The notes under the pieces: generated by a model
The model's database searches: none
Seen by the model: only the letters and a program-made list of their open reading frames with translations
What the model was told of the DNA's origin: nothing
Shown: positions 39,783-49,795 of the stretch, in pieces
Layout of the letters: the number at the start of each line of letters is the position of its first letter
Numbering within the stretch: the first letter of the stretch is position 1
Origin: Providencia sp. PROV188
GTDB lineage: Bacteria; Pseudomonadota; Gammaproteobacteria; Enterobacterales; Enterobacteriaceae
Direction: 5' to 3'
Length of the DNA stretch: 64,000 bases
Assembly (NCBI RefSeq): GCF_027595165.1
Contig: NZ_CP097291.1
Coordinates: 930,001-994,000, forward strand
Program-made: the position numbers and the translations under genes

Positions 39783-41144
39783 ATGTTTGATAATTTAACT
39801 GACAGACTATCGCGCACTTTGCGCAATATCAGCGGGCGTGGACGTCTGACTGATGACAATATTAAAGATACATTACGCGAAGTTCGCATGGCGTTACTGG
39901 AAGCCGACGTTGCTTTGCCAGTCGTCCGTGAATTTATTCAAAAAGTCAAAGAAAGTGCTGTTGGTCAAGACGTTAATAAAAGCCTAACACCGGGTCAAGA
40001 GTTCATTAAAATTGTTCAAAATGAACTGACCCGCGCAATGGGTGAAGAGAATCACCAGCTGAATTTATCTGCTCAGCCTCCAGCTGTTGTGTTGATGGCA
40101 GGTTTGCAAGGTGCGGGTAAAACAACCAGCGTTGCAAAACTGGGTAAATTATTAAAAGAAAAGCAAAAGAAAAAAGTCTTAGTGGTTTCTGCCGACGTTT
40201 ATCGCCCTGCGGCGATCAAACAGTTAGAAACTTTAGCACAAGCGGTTGGCGTTGATTTCTTCCCATCTGAAGTCCAAGAAAAGCCAGCGGCAATTGTTCA
40301 AAAAGCCTTAAAACACGCACAATTACAATTCTACGATGTATTGTTAGTGGATACCGCTGGTCGTTTACATGTTGATGAAGCGATGATGGAGGAGATCCAA
40401 GAAGTCCATCGTATAATCAATCCAGTTGAAACCTTGTTTGTGGTTGATGCCATGACGGGGCAAGATGCGGCAAACACAGCGAAAGCCTTTAACGAAGCAT
40501 TGCCATTAACAGGGGTTGTTTTAACCAAAGTTGACGGTGATGCGCGTGGTGGTGCTGCATTATCTATCCGCTCCATTACTGGTAAGCCAATCAAATTCTT
40601 AGGGGTTGGCGAAAAAACTGACGCCCTTGAGCCATTCCATCCAGAGCGCGTGGCTTCACGTATTTTAGGTATGGGAGATGTGTTATCTCTGATTGAAGAG
40701 ATTGAACACAAAGTTGACCGTGATGAAGCAGAGAAATTAGCGAAGAAGCTGAAAACAGGGGATACCTTTGATTTCAATGACTTCTTAAATCAGCTAAAAC
40801 AGATGCGTAATATGGGCGGAATGACCAGCATGTTGAGTAAGATGCCTGGTATGTCCCAGTTACCGGATGCGGTTAAATCCCAAATGGATGACAAAATTAC
40901 TATCCGTATGGAAGCGATGATCCAATCCATGACGCGTAAAGAACGCGAAAAACCAGAGATTATCAAAGGATCGCGTAAGCGTCGTATTGCTGCGGGTTCT
41001 GGAACCACAGTACAAGAGGTTAATAAACTCTTAAAACAGTTTGATGATATGCAGCGCATGATGAAAAAGATGAAAAAAGGCGGTCTCGCCAAGATGATGC
41101 GCGGTATGAAGGGTATGATGCCTCCGGGTTTTCCGGGGCGTTAA
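39783..41144 (+). CDS. ffh: Signal recognition particle protein Ffh
   Basis: GTPase that with 4.5S RNA delivers inner-membrane proteins to FtsY. 453 residues, identical to the E. coli length. N domain about 1-95; G domain with G1 GLQGAGKTTS at about 107-116, DTAGRLH and TKVDGDARGGAA; methionine-rich M domain from about 300 (QMRNMGGMTSMLSKMPGM, MMKKMKKGGLAKMMRGMKGMMPPG). It is followed by the ribosomal rpsP operon. Confidence 0.98.
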   Translation: MFDNLTDRLSRTLRNISGRGRLTDDNIKDTLREVRMALLEADVALPVVREFIQKVKESAVGQDVNKSLTPGQEFIKIVQNELTRAMGEENHQLNLSAQPPAVVLMAGLQGAGKTTSVAKLGKLLKEKQKKKVLVVSADVYRPAAIKQLETLAQAVGVDFFPSEVQEKPAAIVQKALKHAQLQFYDVLLVDTAGRLHVDEAMMEEIQEVHRIINPVETLFVVDAMTGQDAANTAKAFNEALPLTGVVLTKVDGDARGGAALSIRSITGKPIKFLGVGEKTDALEPFHPERVASRILGMGDVLSLIEEIEHKVDRDEAEKLAKKLKTGDTFDFNDFLNQLKQMRNMGGMTSMLSKMPGMSQLPDAVKSQMDDKITIRMEAMIQSMTRKEREKPEIIKGSRKRRIAAGSGTTVQEVNKLLKQFDDMQRMMKKMKKGGLAKMMRGMKGMMPPGFPGR

Positions 41145-41150
41145 GCAATA

Positions 41151-41219
41151 AAGCCTGAAACAAAAGTGTACTTTTGATTGATTTTTGCGTCAAAGTGAGT
41201 AAACTTTTCGGGCTTTTTA
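41151..41219 (+). terminator. Terminator after ffh
   Basis: AAGCCTGAAA (41151-41160) pairs with TTTTCGGGCTT (41205-41215), then TTTTAT. The large loop contains a small CAAAAGTGTACTTTTG hairpin. Confidence 0.7.
41178..41205 (+). promoter_or_regulatory. Candidate rpsP promoter inside the ffh terminator
   Basis: TTGATT at 41178, 16-base spacer, TAAACT at 41200. Transcription would start around 41212, inside the 3' arm of the ffh terminator. The match is moderate. Confidence 0.35.
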
Positions 41220-41225
41220 TATGAC

Positions 41226-41262
41226 AGCCGGACTCTATCCCTCGATGGAGTCTGGTTGTTTT
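41226..41262 (+). promoter_or_regulatory. Hairpin in the rpsP leader
   Basis: AGCCGGACTC pairs with GAGTCTGGTT (one or two G-U pairs) across 12 bases, followed by GTTTTG, just 20 bases before the rpsP start. It could be a second terminator, or a leader structure that tunes the ribosomal operon. Confidence 0.5.
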
Positions 41263-41281
41263 GTTAACTAATGAGGATGTT

Positions 41282-41530
41282 ATGGTAACAATTCGTTTAT
41301 CTCGTGGCGGCGCTAAAAAACGTCCGTTCTACCAAATCGTTGTAACCGATAGCCGCAATGCGCGTGACGGTCGTTTCATTGAGCGTATCGGTTTCTTCAA
41401 CCCGATCGCTGCAGGTCAAGCAGAAGAACTGCGTTTAGACCTGGACCGTATTGAGCATTGGGTTGGCTTAGGCGCAACTGTTTCTGACCGTGTTGCACAA
41501 CTGGTCAAACAAGCTAAAAAAGTAGCTTAA
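41282..41530 (+). CDS. rpsP: 30S ribosomal protein bS16
   Basis: Small-subunit protein of 82 residues, the usual length. Family start [20 protein letters not shown] and the [19 protein letters not shown] block are intact. ATG 41282 is chosen over an upstream TTG at 41261; AATGAGGATGTT provides GAGG before it. First gene of rpsP-rimM-trmD-rplS. Confidence 0.98.
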   Translation: MVTIRLSRGGAKKRPFYQIVVTDSRNARDGRFIERIGFFNPIAAGQAEELRLDLDRIEHWVGLGATVSDRVAQLVKQAKKVA

Positions 41531-41548
41531 TCTGTCACGGTGGTAACA

Positions 41549-42097
41549 ATGAGCAAGCAAACTAAACTACTGCCTCCTGCGAACCCAATTGTATTGGGCA
41601 AATTAGGCGCGGCATACGGTATTCGTGGTTGGCTCAAAGTTTTTTCCTCCACCGAACATGCTGAAAGTATTTTTGATTATCAACCTTGGTTTATCCAACG
41701 CTCTGGTCAATGGCAACATATTGAAATAGAAGATTGGAAACATCATAACAAAGATATCATCGTCAAGCTCAAAGGGGTCGAAGACCGCGATGCAGCTGCT
41801 CTATTGACCAATTTTGAAATTGCGGTTGATTCAACCCAACTTCCTGATTTGGACAACGACGAATACTACTGGAAAGACCTTATGGGCTGCCATGTAGTGA
41901 CGTCTGAGGGTTATGACCTTGGTACTGTCATTGATATGATGGAAACGGGATCGAATGACGTTCTCGTCATCAAGGCAAATTTAAAAGATGCATTTGGCAT
42001 CAAGGAGCGGTTGGTTCCGTTTCTTGATGGGCAGGTTATCAAGAAAGTCGATCTCTCCACCAAAACTATTGAAGTGGAGTGGGATCCTGGTTTTTAA
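41549..42097 (+). CDS. rimM: Ribosome maturation factor RimM
   Basis: Binds bS16-uS19 area of the 30S head and helps its maturation. 182 residues. N-terminal beta-barrel RimM domain ([19 protein letters not shown]) and C-terminal PRC barrel ([28 protein letters not shown]). ATG 41549 is preferred over GTG 41540. It follows rpsP by 18 bases and precedes trmD in the conserved operon. Confidence 0.97.
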   Translation: MSKQTKLLPPANPIVLGKLGAAYGIRGWLKVFSSTEHAESIFDYQPWFIQRSGQWQHIEIEDWKHHNKDIIVKLKGVEDRDAAALLTNFEIAVDSTQLPDLDNDEYYWKDLMGCHVVTSEGYDLGTVIDMMETGSNDVLVIKANLKDAFGIKERLVPFLDGQVIKKVDLSTKTIEVEWDPGF

Positions 42098-42134
42098 ATC
42101 TCCGGTTTACCGGTTTTTATGAGTGGGATAAATC

Positions 42135-42899
42135 ATGTGGATTGGGGTAATTAGCCTGTTTCCCGAAATGTTCCGCGCAATAACCGAGTACGGGGTAACT
42201 GGTCGGGCAGTGAAAAATAGCCTGCTAACGGTTGAGTGTTGGAATCCGCGAGATTTTACTCACGATAGACACAAAACCGTTGATGATCGCCCCTATGGTG
42301 GTGGTCCAGGCATGCTGATGATGGTGCAACCGTTAAAAGATGCAATCCACGCAGCAAAAGCTGAGGCCGGTGATGGTGCAAAAGTGATTTACCTTTCACC
42401 TCAAGGTCGCAAACTCGGTCAAGACGGAGTTTGTGAACTGGCAACAAATGAGAAAATAATTCTGGTTTGTGGTCGTTATGAAGGTATTGATGAGCGGATC
42501 ATTCAAACCGAAATTGATGAAGAATGGTCAATCGGTGATTACGTTCTCAGTGGCGGGGAACTCCCTGCTATGGTGTTGATAGACTCAGTCTCTCGGTTTA
42601 TTCCTGGAGTATTAGGTCATCAAGCTTCAGCTCAAGAAGATTCTTTTGCTGATGGCTTGTTAGATTGTCCTCACTATACCCGACCAGAGGTGTTAGACGG
42701 CATGCAAGTTCCTGACATACTACTTTCAGGAAACCATGCCAAGATCGATAGCTGGCGCATGAAGCAGTCACTCGGTCGTACCTGGCTTAGAAGACCTGAG
42801 CTTCTAGAAAGCCTAGCTCTGACTGACGAGCAGAGGATGTTGCTAGCTGAGTTCCAACGGGAATTTCAGGCTGAGCAACCAGTGAATCCAGACAATTAA
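42135..42899 (+). CDS. trmD: tRNA (guanine-37-N1)-methyltransferase
   Basis: SPOUT-family methyltransferase that makes m1G37 in tRNAs reading CNN codons and prevents +1 frameshifts. 254 residues. Trefoil-knot SAM site motifs: [22 protein letters not shown] and [27 protein letters not shown] near the N-terminus. Operon position between rimM and rplS is conserved. Confidence 0.98.
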   Translation: MWIGVISLFPEMFRAITEYGVTGRAVKNSLLTVECWNPRDFTHDRHKTVDDRPYGGGPGMLMMVQPLKDAIHAAKAEAGDGAKVIYLSPQGRKLGQDGVCELATNEKIILVCGRYEGIDERIIQTEIDEEWSIGDYVLSGGELPAMVLIDSVSRFIPGVLGHQASAQEDSFADGLLDCPHYTRPEVLDGMQVPDILLSGNHAKIDSWRMKQSLGRTWLRRPELLESLALTDEQRMLLAEFQREFQAEQPVNPDN

Positions 42900-42925
42900 T
42901 TGTCTAAACATATCAGTTTACCTAG

Positions 42926-43294
<369 letters not shown>

Positions 43295-43320
43295 TACGCT
43301 TTCGCTACATCCGAAAGTTA

Positions 43321-43347
43321 AAAGGCCCGCATCTGCGGGCCTTTTTT
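43321..43347 (+). terminator. Terminator of rpsP-rimM-trmD-rplS
   Basis: AAAGGCCCGC / GCGGGCCTTT, 10 bp with an ATCT loop, then T-rich. The last T is also the first base of the repeat element. Confidence 0.93.
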
Positions 43348-43474
43348 ATATTCGTCATATTTCGCGTTGTGGCGGTGTTGGCTTCATTCAGCCACGCAGG
43401 TCACATACTTATGTATGCTCCCTGCACTGTCTTCATTTTACCGCCTAGCCACAGCTCTAACTATTTAGAATATA
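43347..43474. repeat. 128-bp palindromic element with terminal inverted repeats
   Basis: TATATTC at the left end is mirrored by GAATATA at the right end. Inside, TTGTGGCGGT near the left and ACCGCC-TA-GCCACAG near the right pair as a long arm, with CACATACTTATGTATG in the middle. The architecture (CGTCATATTTC at the start, CTATTTAGAATATA at the end) matches a dispersed repeat I recall between genes in Yersinia, Serratia and Photorhabdus. No coding capacity. Probably a non-autonomous, MITE/ERIC-like element. Confidence 0.65.
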
Positions 43475-43750
43475 CCGTTCAATAAATCTCATTTCGTAAA
43501 TTTATATTTACAATTTTTGTTCGTTTTTTGCTTTTTAATATGAACTCATTCTCTTTGAATTCTATAATATTATTTAAATTCAATTAGATAAAATGGTGTA
43601 ACTTTTTGTGTACATGTAATTGAATTATTTTACGGTTTTGGATTGAAATCTTTACGATGCATGATATGTTATCTCTCACGCACCAAACACAAGATCGATA
43701 AATAACATCACTAACAAATAATAAGCTAATAAGTAGGTAATCAAATGATC
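43475..43750. other. aroF upstream region with a possible TyrR box
   Basis: Very AT-rich region of about 275 bases. At 43639-43656 TGGATT-N6-TTTACG has the invariant G and C of the TyrR box at correct spacing (G-N14-C) but matches only about 8 of 12 consensus bases. In E. coli aroF-tyrA is repressed by TyrR with tyrosine, so the location is right, but the site is weak. Confidence 0.35.
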
Positions 43751-44839
43751 ATGCAAAAAGATGTACTCAATAACGTGAATATTCAAGACGAGCAGGTTCT
43801 TATCACCCCTGAAAGTCTGAAACAAAAATATCCATTGAGTAACAGCAATCTGCATGCCATTGCGACATCGCGTAAAGTGATTGCTGATATTATTCATCAG
43901 CGTGACCCGCGCTTACTCGTGGTATGTGGTCCTTGTTCAATTCATGATGTAGATGCTGCCATCGAATACGGTGAGCGTTTACAGAAGCTTGCTGCTGAGT
44001 TAAGTGATAGCTTATATATTGTGATGCGTGTGTACTTTGAAAAACCACGTACAACCGTGGGTTGGAAAGGCTTAATTAGCGATCCATTTATGGATGGCAG
44101 CTTTGAAATGGAAAAAGGGCTGCATATTGCCCGCGATTTATTGACCAACTTAGTGAATATGGGATTACCACTGGCGACAGAAGCGTTAGATCCTAATAAC
44201 CCACAATACTTAGGTGATTTATTCAGTTGGTCAGCAATCGGAGCGAGAACCACGGAATCCCAAACTCACCGTGAAATGGCATCCGGCTTATCAATGCCAG
44301 TGGGTTTTAAAAACGGCACAGATGGCAGTTTATCTACCGCCATCAATGCGTTAAAAGCTGCAGCAATGCCGCACCGCTTTATGGGAATCAACCAATCCGG
44401 TCAAGTTTGCTTACTGCATACCAGCGGTAATAAAAATGGCCATGTGATCTTACGTGGTGGTAAAACGCCTAACTATGATGAGCAAAGCATCGCTGCTTGT
44501 GAAGCTGAAATGAAAAAAGCGGGGCTAGAACCATCATTAATGGTGGATTGCAGCCACGGTAACTCAAATAAAGATTTTCGTCGTCAGCCACTGGTGGTTG
44601 ATTCAATTATCGATCAAATTGTTAATGGTAATGAATCAATTACAGGTATTATGCTTGAAAGCCATATTAATGAAGGCAACCAGTCATCAGAACAGCCACG
44701 TGAAAATATGAAATACGGGGTTTCGGTGACAGATGCATGCATTAACTGGGAAGAAACTGAGTCTGTGTTGCGTAAATTACACCAAGCATTATCACCAGTG
44801 CTTGAGCAGCGCGGGCAAAAATTAAGCAAAGTGAGCTGA
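43751..44839 (+). CDS. aroF: DAHP synthase, tyrosine-sensitive type
   Basis: Condenses phosphoenolpyruvate and erythrose 4-phosphate to DAHP, the entry step of aromatic synthesis. About 362 residues. Conserved motifs: [61 protein letters not shown] and [10 protein letters not shown]. The N-terminus [17 protein letters not shown] resembles E. coli AroF rather than AroG or AroH, and tyrA follows 13 bases later, so the tyrosine-sensitive isoenzyme is likely. An ATG two codons upstream (43745) is an alternative start. Confidence 0.93.
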   Translation: MQKDVLNNVNIQDEQVLITPESLKQKYPLSNSNLHAIATSRKVIADIIHQRDPRLLVVCGPCSIHDVDAAIEYGERLQKLAAELSDSLYIVMRVYFEKPRTTVGWKGLISDPFMDGSFEMEKGLHIARDLLTNLVNMGLPLATEALDPNNPQYLGDLFSWSAIGARTTESQTHREMASGLSMPVGFKNGTDGSLSTAINALKAAAMPHRFMGINQSGQVCLLHTSGNKNGHVILRGGKTPNYDEQSIAACEAEMKKAGLEPSLMVDCSHGNSNKDFRRQPLVVDSIIDQIVNGNESITGIMLESHINEGNQSSEQPRENMKYGVSVTDACINWEETESVLRKLHQALSPVLEQRGQKLSKVS

Positions 44840-44852
44840 GCAAGGGATTGGT

Positions 44853-45974
44853 ATGTCTGCTGAATTATCCCATTTACGGGAACAGATTGATGAAGTTGAT
44901 AAGTCATTATTAGATTTGCTCGCCAGACGGCTTCAGTTAGTGGCTGAAGTTGGTGAAGTCAAAAGCCAGCACGGATTACCTATTTATGTGCCTGAGCGTG
45001 AATCTAGTATGTTGGCGGCTCGCCGAGCAGAAGCGGAGCGAATGGGGATCCCGCCTGATCTGATTGAAGATATTCTTCGACGGATCATGCGTGAGTCCTA
45101 TGCGCGCGAAAATGACAAAGGATTTAAAACACTGAACCCTACCGCCGGTCCGATTGTGATCGTCGGTGGGAATGGGAAAATGGGGCGGTTATTTCATCGT
45201 CTACTTTCCCTTTCTGGCTATCAGGTTAAATTGCTGGGTGAGCAGGATTGGGATAATGCGGCTTCGATAGTCTCTGGTGCAAGCGTGGTGATGATTAGTG
45301 TACCTATCCACCTCACTGTTGATGTCATTAAACGTTTGCCTACTTTAGACCCAGAAACAATTTTAGTAGACATTGCTTCTGTGAAGCAAAAGCCACTCGA
45401 GGCCATGCTATCTGTGCATCAAGGCCCTGTATTAGGATTACATCCGATGTTTGGTCCTGATATTGGTAGTGTTGCCAAGCAAGTTTTTGCATTCTGTGAT
45501 GGGCGAAAGGCGGAGTCTTATCAATGGCTGCTGGAGCAGCTACAAGTTTGGGGCGCACGTTTGAAAGCGATTAAGCCTGAAGAACACGATCGTAATATGA
45601 GTTTTATTCAGGCGTTACGCCACTTTACGACGTTTACTTATGGGCAAAATTTAGCGAAAGAGCAGGTTGATCTACAACAGTTGTTGGATCTCTCTTCCCC
45701 AATTTATCGTCTTGAATTGGCAATGGTAGGGCGCTTGTTTGCACAAGATCCACAATTGTATGCAGATATCATCATGTCTTCGGACGAAAATGTTGAATTG
45801 ATCCGCCGTTATTACCAGCTTTTGGGGCAATCCATTGAAATGCTGGAGCGCAAAGATAAAGCTGAATTTATTCGACAATTTGAGCAAGTCAGCCAGTGGT
45901 TTGGTGAAGATGCACATCATTTTATGAAAGAAAGCCAGTCTCTATTACAGCGGGCGAACGATAACCGTAAATAA
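44853..45974 (+). CDS. tyrA: Bifunctional chorismate mutase / prephenate dehydrogenase
   Basis: Converts chorismate to prephenate and then to 4-hydroxyphenylpyruvate for tyrosine. 373 residues, the E. coli length. AroQ chorismate mutase about 1-90 ([23 protein letters not shown]), followed by an NAD-binding dehydrogenase domain ([35 protein letters not shown]). Coupled to aroF. A hairpin terminator follows. Confidence 0.97.
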   Translation: MSAELSHLREQIDEVDKSLLDLLARRLQLVAEVGEVKSQHGLPIYVPERESSMLAARRAEAERMGIPPDLIEDILRRIMRESYARENDKGFKTLNPTAGPIVIVGGNGKMGRLFHRLLSLSGYQVKLLGEQDWDNAASIVSGASVVMISVPIHLTVDVIKRLPTLDPETILVDIASVKQKPLEAMLSVHQGPVLGLHPMFGPDIGSVAKQVFAFCDGRKAESYQWLLEQLQVWGARLKAIKPEEHDRNMSFIQALRHFTTFTYGQNLAKEQVDLQQLLDLSSPIYRLELAMVGRLFAQDPQLYADIIMSSDENVELIRRYYQLLGQSIEMLERKDKAEFIRQFEQVSQWFGEDAHHFMKESQSLLQRANDNRK

Positions 45975-45982
45975 TTTCTTTT

Positions 45983-46030
45983 AGCCATTACTCTATAAAT
46001 CGATGAAAAAGGGTAATGGCTATCTTTATG
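45983..46030 (+). terminator. Terminator of aroF-tyrA
   Basis: AGCCATTAC / GTAATGGCT, 9 bp with a 21-base loop, then ATCTTTAT. The tail is short. Confidence 0.6.
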
Positions 46031-46210
46031 CTAAAAGTGCTAAATGCATTTCCATTATTAATATTTATAATAAATAAGTAATTGTACTTATTTCTGTAGT
46101 TTATCCTAAATTTATAATTGAGTTTCTTCCTTAAGTAGGTTTATCCACCAATTAATTAGAAATTAATCAATTTATAATATCGATATTTATAAATTAAACG
46201 ATTTATCTAA

Positions 46211-46237
46211 TAAAGATCCCTTGCCATTGACCGATAA
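46211..46237 (+). promoter_or_regulatory. Sigma-28 (FliA) promoter of the chemoreceptor gene
   Basis: TAAAGATC, 11 bases, ACCGATAA. This matches the FliA consensus TAAAGTTT-N11-GCCGATAA with exact spacing, a perfect TAAAG and a single change in the -10 (A for G). It lies 36 bases before the ATG at 46274. Confidence 0.85.
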
Positions 46238-46273
46238 CACTAATCATTAAATGATGATAAGTGTGGTAAACCT

Positions 46274-47830
46274 ATGTCTTTTAAGAACCTCAAAATTAGT
46301 TTGAAATTAACTATCGCGTTTGGCGTTTTCATCACGCTAATTGTTTTAAGTTCTCTGTTTTCATTAGTAAATATGAATCGAGCAAATGAAAGCATTCAGA
46401 ACGTCATTTTTAAAAGTTATCCAATAACCGCTAATGCAAACTCGGTGATGGATAATTTTTATTCTTATATTGGTATCCAAGAATTGATTTTATTGGATGA
46501 CCGAGGGAGTGAAAAACGCAAGGAAGAGCTAGTTAAAATTAGCCAAAATATTTCTGATCTGTTGGATGAGTTGGATCGAAGTATAACTGATAGCCGTTCT
46601 CGTGAAGTGCTTGATAATATCCAAGAGGTGAGAGCTAAATTTATTAGTACTCAGCAACAGATGATGGAGTTTATGAATCAGGGAAATCGTCAAGCTGCGA
46701 TTGAAATGATGATGACAAAAACATCAGCTATTCAGCGAGAATATCGTGAGCAAGTCCAAAACCTGATAGCCATCCAAAATATGTTGATGCAAGAAACGGG
46801 TTATCAGGTGGAAGATGACTATAAAGCAAATCGTGTTTTATTGGCATTTTTATCAATCATTAGCATTGTTGTGGGCTGCGTTATGGGGTGGTACATCACG
46901 CGTATTATCACTAAACCTTTAGAGCAAGCGGTTGATTTTGCTAAATCAATTGCCAGTGGTGATTTGACCCAAAATATTCAAGCGCAATCTAAAGATGAAA
47001 CTGGGATCTTACTTGAATCGCTCAGTGAAATGAAAGGGCACCTACTTGAGATTGTCCAAGAAGTTCAAAATGGATCTGAGAGTATTTCTGCGGCAGCAGG
47101 GCAAATTGTTGCGGGTAATCAGAACTTAGCCGCTAGAACGGAAGAGCAAGCGGCTTCTGTTGAGCAAACGGCAAGTTCGATGGAGCAAATTACATCCACG
47201 GTACAGAACACCACAGAACATACCCATGAAGCGACAATGTTAGCTGATAATACGGCTGTGACAGTCAAAAACAATGGTCAGATGATGGTTCAGCTAACCG
47301 ATAAAATGCGCGCAATTAATGGTTCATCTCAAAAAATGACGGATATTATTAACTTAATCGACTCTATTGCCTTCCAAACGAATATCTTAGCCTTGAACGC
47401 GTCTGTTGAAGCAGCAAGGGCAGGAGAGCATGGTCGTGGTTTTGCGGTAGTAGCGGGTGAAGTGAGATTATTGGCGCAAAAAAGTGCTGCATCGGCCAGT
47501 GATATTCGTTCGTTAATCGAAAACTCCTCTTCACAAACCCAAGAAGGTATGGAATTGGTTGAACAAGCTAGCCAGCAGATCCACGGTATGGTCGCCAGTG
47601 TTGAAGAGATGAATGCGTTATTGCGTGAAATTGGTCAAGCGAGTAGGGAGCAGAGCGATGGTATTTCACAAATTAACAGCGCCGTGGGGCAATTGGATTT
47701 AACAACACAACAAAATGCGGGGCTGGTGGAAGAGTCGGTCGTAGCGGCAGATTCGTTGAATGACCAAGCTTACCACCTTCAAGAGCTGGTTAATTACTTT
47801 AAACTCAGCGCGACAATACAAAAATCGTGA
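46274..47830 (+). CDS. Methyl-accepting chemotaxis protein
   Basis: Membrane chemoreceptor of 518 residues. TM1 at about 11-32, a periplasmic four-helix-bundle sensor domain of about 155 residues, TM2 at about 190-212, HAMP domain, then the cytoplasmic signalling domain with the highly conserved hairpin tip ([19 protein letters not shown], then [22 protein letters not shown]). Tsr/Tar-like methylation-region sequence [15 protein letters not shown]. The C-terminus SATIQKS lacks the NWETF-type tether for CheR/CheB. The ligand cannot be predicted. It has its own FliA promoter and sits between tyrA and pheA, which are neighbours in E. coli. Confidence 0.95.
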   Translation: MSFKNLKISLKLTIAFGVFITLIVLSSLFSLVNMNRANESIQNVIFKSYPITANANSVMDNFYSYIGIQELILLDDRGSEKRKEELVKISQNISDLLDELDRSITDSRSREVLDNIQEVRAKFISTQQQMMEFMNQGNRQAAIEMMMTKTSAIQREYREQVQNLIAIQNMLMQETGYQVEDDYKANRVLLAFLSIISIVVGCVMGWYITRIITKPLEQAVDFAKSIASGDLTQNIQAQSKDETGILLESLSEMKGHLLEIVQEVQNGSESISAAAGQIVAGNQNLAARTEEQAASVEQTASSMEQITSTVQNTTEHTHEATMLADNTAVTVKNNGQMMVQLTDKMRAINGSSQKMTDIINLIDSIAFQTNILALNASVEAARAGEHGRGFAVVAGEVRLLAQKSAASASDIRSLIENSSSQTQEGMELVEQASQQIHGMVASVEEMNALLREIGQASREQSDGISQINSAVGQLDLTTQQNAGLVEESVVAADSLNDQAYHLQELVNYFKLSATIQKS

Positions 47831-47850
47831 TTGACAGAAATCGTAATTAA

Positions 47851-47888
47851 TAAAAATAACACAGGCTAATGACCTGTGTTATTTTTTT
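47851..47888. terminator. Bidirectional terminator between the chemoreceptor gene and pheA
   Basis: AAAAATAACACAGG pairs with CCTGTGTTATTTTT across CTAATGA; T-run on both strands. It serves both convergent genes. Confidence 0.9.
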
Positions 47889-47897
47889 GAGCCAAAA

Positions 47898-49070
47898 TTA
47901 AGGCGTCATTTTTTCTGGCTCTACAGGAACGATATTTTCAGATGGGTAGCAGCCAAGAATTTTAATTGAGCGGGTGATCTCAGCTAATTCTTTCAGTGCT
48001 TGTTGCATATTATCTGAACGCAAGTTAGCGTGAACATCTACATAAAACATCTCTTCCCACGGCTTACCATTAATTGGGCGAGATTCTAATTTACTCATCA
48101 CTATCTTATTATTTTTTAAGATAATTAAAGCATCCACTAATGCACCGGCTTGTTGACCTGTTGTGATCAATAACGTCGTTTTCGCTGGAACTTGTTCAGT
48201 TACTTCAATCGCTCGTGGAGCCACAACAATAAAGCGAGTCATATTAATTTGCTGATTCGCTAAGTTATGTTCCAAAACCGTTAAGCCATACAATGCTCCG
48301 CCAGCCTCACTACCTAATGCAGCAACATTAGGGGAATTATGTTCTGCCACTTTTTGCATTGCTGTAGATGTGCTGTCGCAATATTCAATTTTCCAATGAG
48401 GGAACTGAGATAAATATTGGCTACATTGCTGGAAGGGCTGAGGGTGGCTATAAACTGTATCAATCTTGCTTAATTCACTACCTGGCGTGGTCAACAAGCA
48501 ATGGTTAATTGGCAAACGAATTTCACCGACAATGGACAATGATGTATTTTGCAGTAAATCGTAAACATCATTTATTGCCCCTGAGCTGGTATTTTCGATA
48601 GGTAAAATACCGTAATCTGCTTGACCACTTTCAACGAGTGAGAAGATATCTTGAAACTTATGGCAGCTGCATTCAACCAGTTGATCAAAATGACGAGCTG
48701 AATATTGACGCGCGGCAACATGGGAATAAGAACCTTTAGGTCCTAAAAATGCAAATCTTGCGGTATCACTTGGTGTCAGATTTAAATGTTTTTGTAAGAT
48801 AGCTTGTTGAGTAAGGACAGAATCCTCAATGATCATCTGAAACAAGCGTGTAATATAAAAACCATCAAGACCCAGAGGTGTGCCTTTATTAATTAATACA
48901 TCGAGTAATTGTCGTTCGCGCTCTTTGTCACGGATTGGGCGGTTATCATCGATTTTGGTTTCAGCAACTTCAATTGCATAGCCTCGACGTTTTGCAAGAA
49001 GCCCAAGGAGTTCACTGTCTAACTGGCTAATTTTCTCACGGACTTTCAGTAAATTAGTGCTATTTTCCAT
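47898..49070 (-). CDS. pheA: Bifunctional chorismate mutase / prephenate dehydratase
   Basis: Makes phenylpyruvate from chorismate for phenylalanine synthesis. 390 residues (E. coli 386). AroQ chorismate mutase about 5-90 ([21 protein letters not shown]), prephenate dehydratase about 105-285 ([36 protein letters not shown]), and an ACT regulatory domain from about 300 with the [11 protein letters not shown] motif for phenylalanine feedback. Controlled by a Phe-rich leader and attenuator upstream. Confidence 0.97.
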   Translation of the reverse strand: MENSTNLLKVREKISQLDSELLGLLAKRRGYAIEVAETKIDDNRPIRDKERERQLLDVLINKGTPLGLDGFYITRLFQMIIEDSVLTQQAILQKHLNLTPSDTARFAFLGPKGSYSHVAARQYSARHFDQLVECSCHKFQDIFSLVESGQADYGILPIENTSSGAINDVYDLLQNTSLSIVGEIRLPINHCLLTTPGSELSKIDTVYSHPQPFQQCSQYLSQFPHWKIEYCDSTSTAMQKVAEHNSPNVAALGSEAGGALYGLTVLEHNLANQQINMTRFIVVAPRAIEVTEQVPAKTTLLITTGQQAGALVDALIILKNNKIVMSKLESRPINGKPWEEMFYVDVHANLRSDNMQQALKELAEITRSIKILGCYPSENIVPVEPEKMTP

Positions 49071-49094
49071 TCTGCGACCCTATCAAACATCAGT

Positions 49095-49126
49095 GAATAA
49101 AAAAGCCCCCTAGGTAGGGGGCTTTA
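49095..49126 (-). terminator. pheA attenuator terminator
   Basis: On the minus strand AAAGCCCCC pairs with GGGGGCTTT around a TACCTA loop, followed by T-rich sequence. An upstream segment GGGGCTTTT (49166-49158), directly after the pheL stop, can pair with AAAGCCCC as an antiterminator. Together with pheL this is a classical transcription attenuator. Confidence 0.9.
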
Positions 49127-49166
49127 AAATATTGTCTTCTTTTTTTTCTCGAACGACAAAAGCCCC

Positions 49167-49214
49167 TTAATGTGAGTGGCTAAAGAAGAAAAAGAAAACA
49201 GTATTTAGTTTCAT
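49167..49214 (-). CDS. pheL: pheA leader peptide PheL
   Basis: Fifteen-residue peptide MKLNTVFFFFFSHSH with five consecutive phenylalanine codons, preceded by AAGGA at correct spacing. Ribosome stalling at the Phe codons when charged tRNA-Phe is scarce would favour the antiterminator over the terminator at 49095. E. coli PheL is also 15 residues and Phe-rich. The actual peptide has no other function. Confidence 0.92.
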   Translation of the reverse strand: MKLNTVFFFFFSHSH

Positions 49215-49242
49215 GGGAAATCCTTTCGAGTGAAGTTATTCA

Positions 49243-49271
49243 AATAGACATGATAGTGAATGAGAAGTCAA
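49243..49271 (-). promoter_or_regulatory. Promoter of pheL-pheA
   Basis: On the minus strand TTGACT (49271-49266), 17-base spacer, TCTATT (49248-49243). It lies about 30 bases upstream of the pheL start. Confidence 0.65.
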
Positions 49272-49289
49272 CAAAAAACAGCGCAGAAT

Positions 49290-49318
49290 GTAAAAACGCG
49301 CCCATGATGAGCGCGTTT
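49290..49318 (-). terminator. Terminator of raiA
   Basis: On the minus strand AAACGCGC / GCGCGTTT around a 9-base loop, followed by TTACATT. It lies about 65 bases after the raiA stop. In E. coli a small RNA (RaiZ) is processed from this 3' region; I did not try to prove one here. Confidence 0.75.
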
Positions 49319-49383
49319 GGAAGGTTTCAAGATAAGTGGATTGATAATATAAAAATATAACGTAACTACTTAAACGCAACTGA

Positions 49384-49713
49384 TTACAACGTTTCTAGAT
49401 TCGCTTCTTTTACACTATTAGTTGCCCTTCTTGATTCTCCTTTATGTTGCACTTTGTTTAACTGTCTTTCGAGTTTGTTGATAAGGTCATTTATTGCAAC
49501 GTACATATCTTCATGCTTAGCACTTGCTACCAACTGTCCGGTAGCGGTTTTTATGTTGGCATCAACCATAAAACCTTGAGGCTCTTTCGATAGCACCACA
49601 TGGGGGCTAATTAAGGAAACTTGCCATTTATCGAGTTTTGCTAGACGGCTTTCAATGTGTTCACGAATTGCTGGTGTGATGTCCATTTGTTTGCTAGTAA
49701 TGTTAACTATCAT
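49384..49713 (-). CDS. raiA: Ribosome-associated translation inhibitor RaiA
   Basis: Cold-shock and stationary-phase protein of 109 residues (protein Y, YfiA) that binds in the 30S A and P sites of idle 70S ribosomes. It has the HPF/YfiA beta-alpha fold: [32 protein letters not shown] and [17 protein letters not shown] 49713 is chosen over 49728 because it matches the family start and has AGAGG at good spacing. The C-terminal tail is shorter than in E. coli (113 residues) and less acidic. A CRP-like site lies upstream. Confidence 0.95.
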   Translation of the reverse strand: MIVNITSKQMDITPAIREHIESRLAKLDKWQVSLISPHVVLSKEPQGFMVDANIKTATGQLVASAKHEDMYVAINDLINKLERQLNKVQHKGESRRATNSVKEANLETL

Positions 49714-49773
49714 ATAGTTACCTCTCATTGTTTCCGTCTTTGATGAATTCAGAATACCGATATCTAGGAATAA

Positions 49774-49795
49774 AAAATTGATCTAGATCACACTT
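49774..49795. promoter_or_regulatory. CRP-like binding site upstream of raiA
   Basis: The 22-mer at 49774-49795 contains TGATCTAGATCACA and agrees with the symmetrical CRP consensus at 19 of 22 positions by my count. It lies 61 bases before the raiA start, suggesting activation by cAMP-CRP on carbon limitation, a stage when ribosome hibernation is useful. Confidence 0.65.

Noticed and set aside
43614..43633. Second TyrR-like sequence TGTAAT...TTTACG upstream of aroF
   Set aside because: The half-sites are separated by eight rather than six bases, so the invariant G-N14-C spacing fails.
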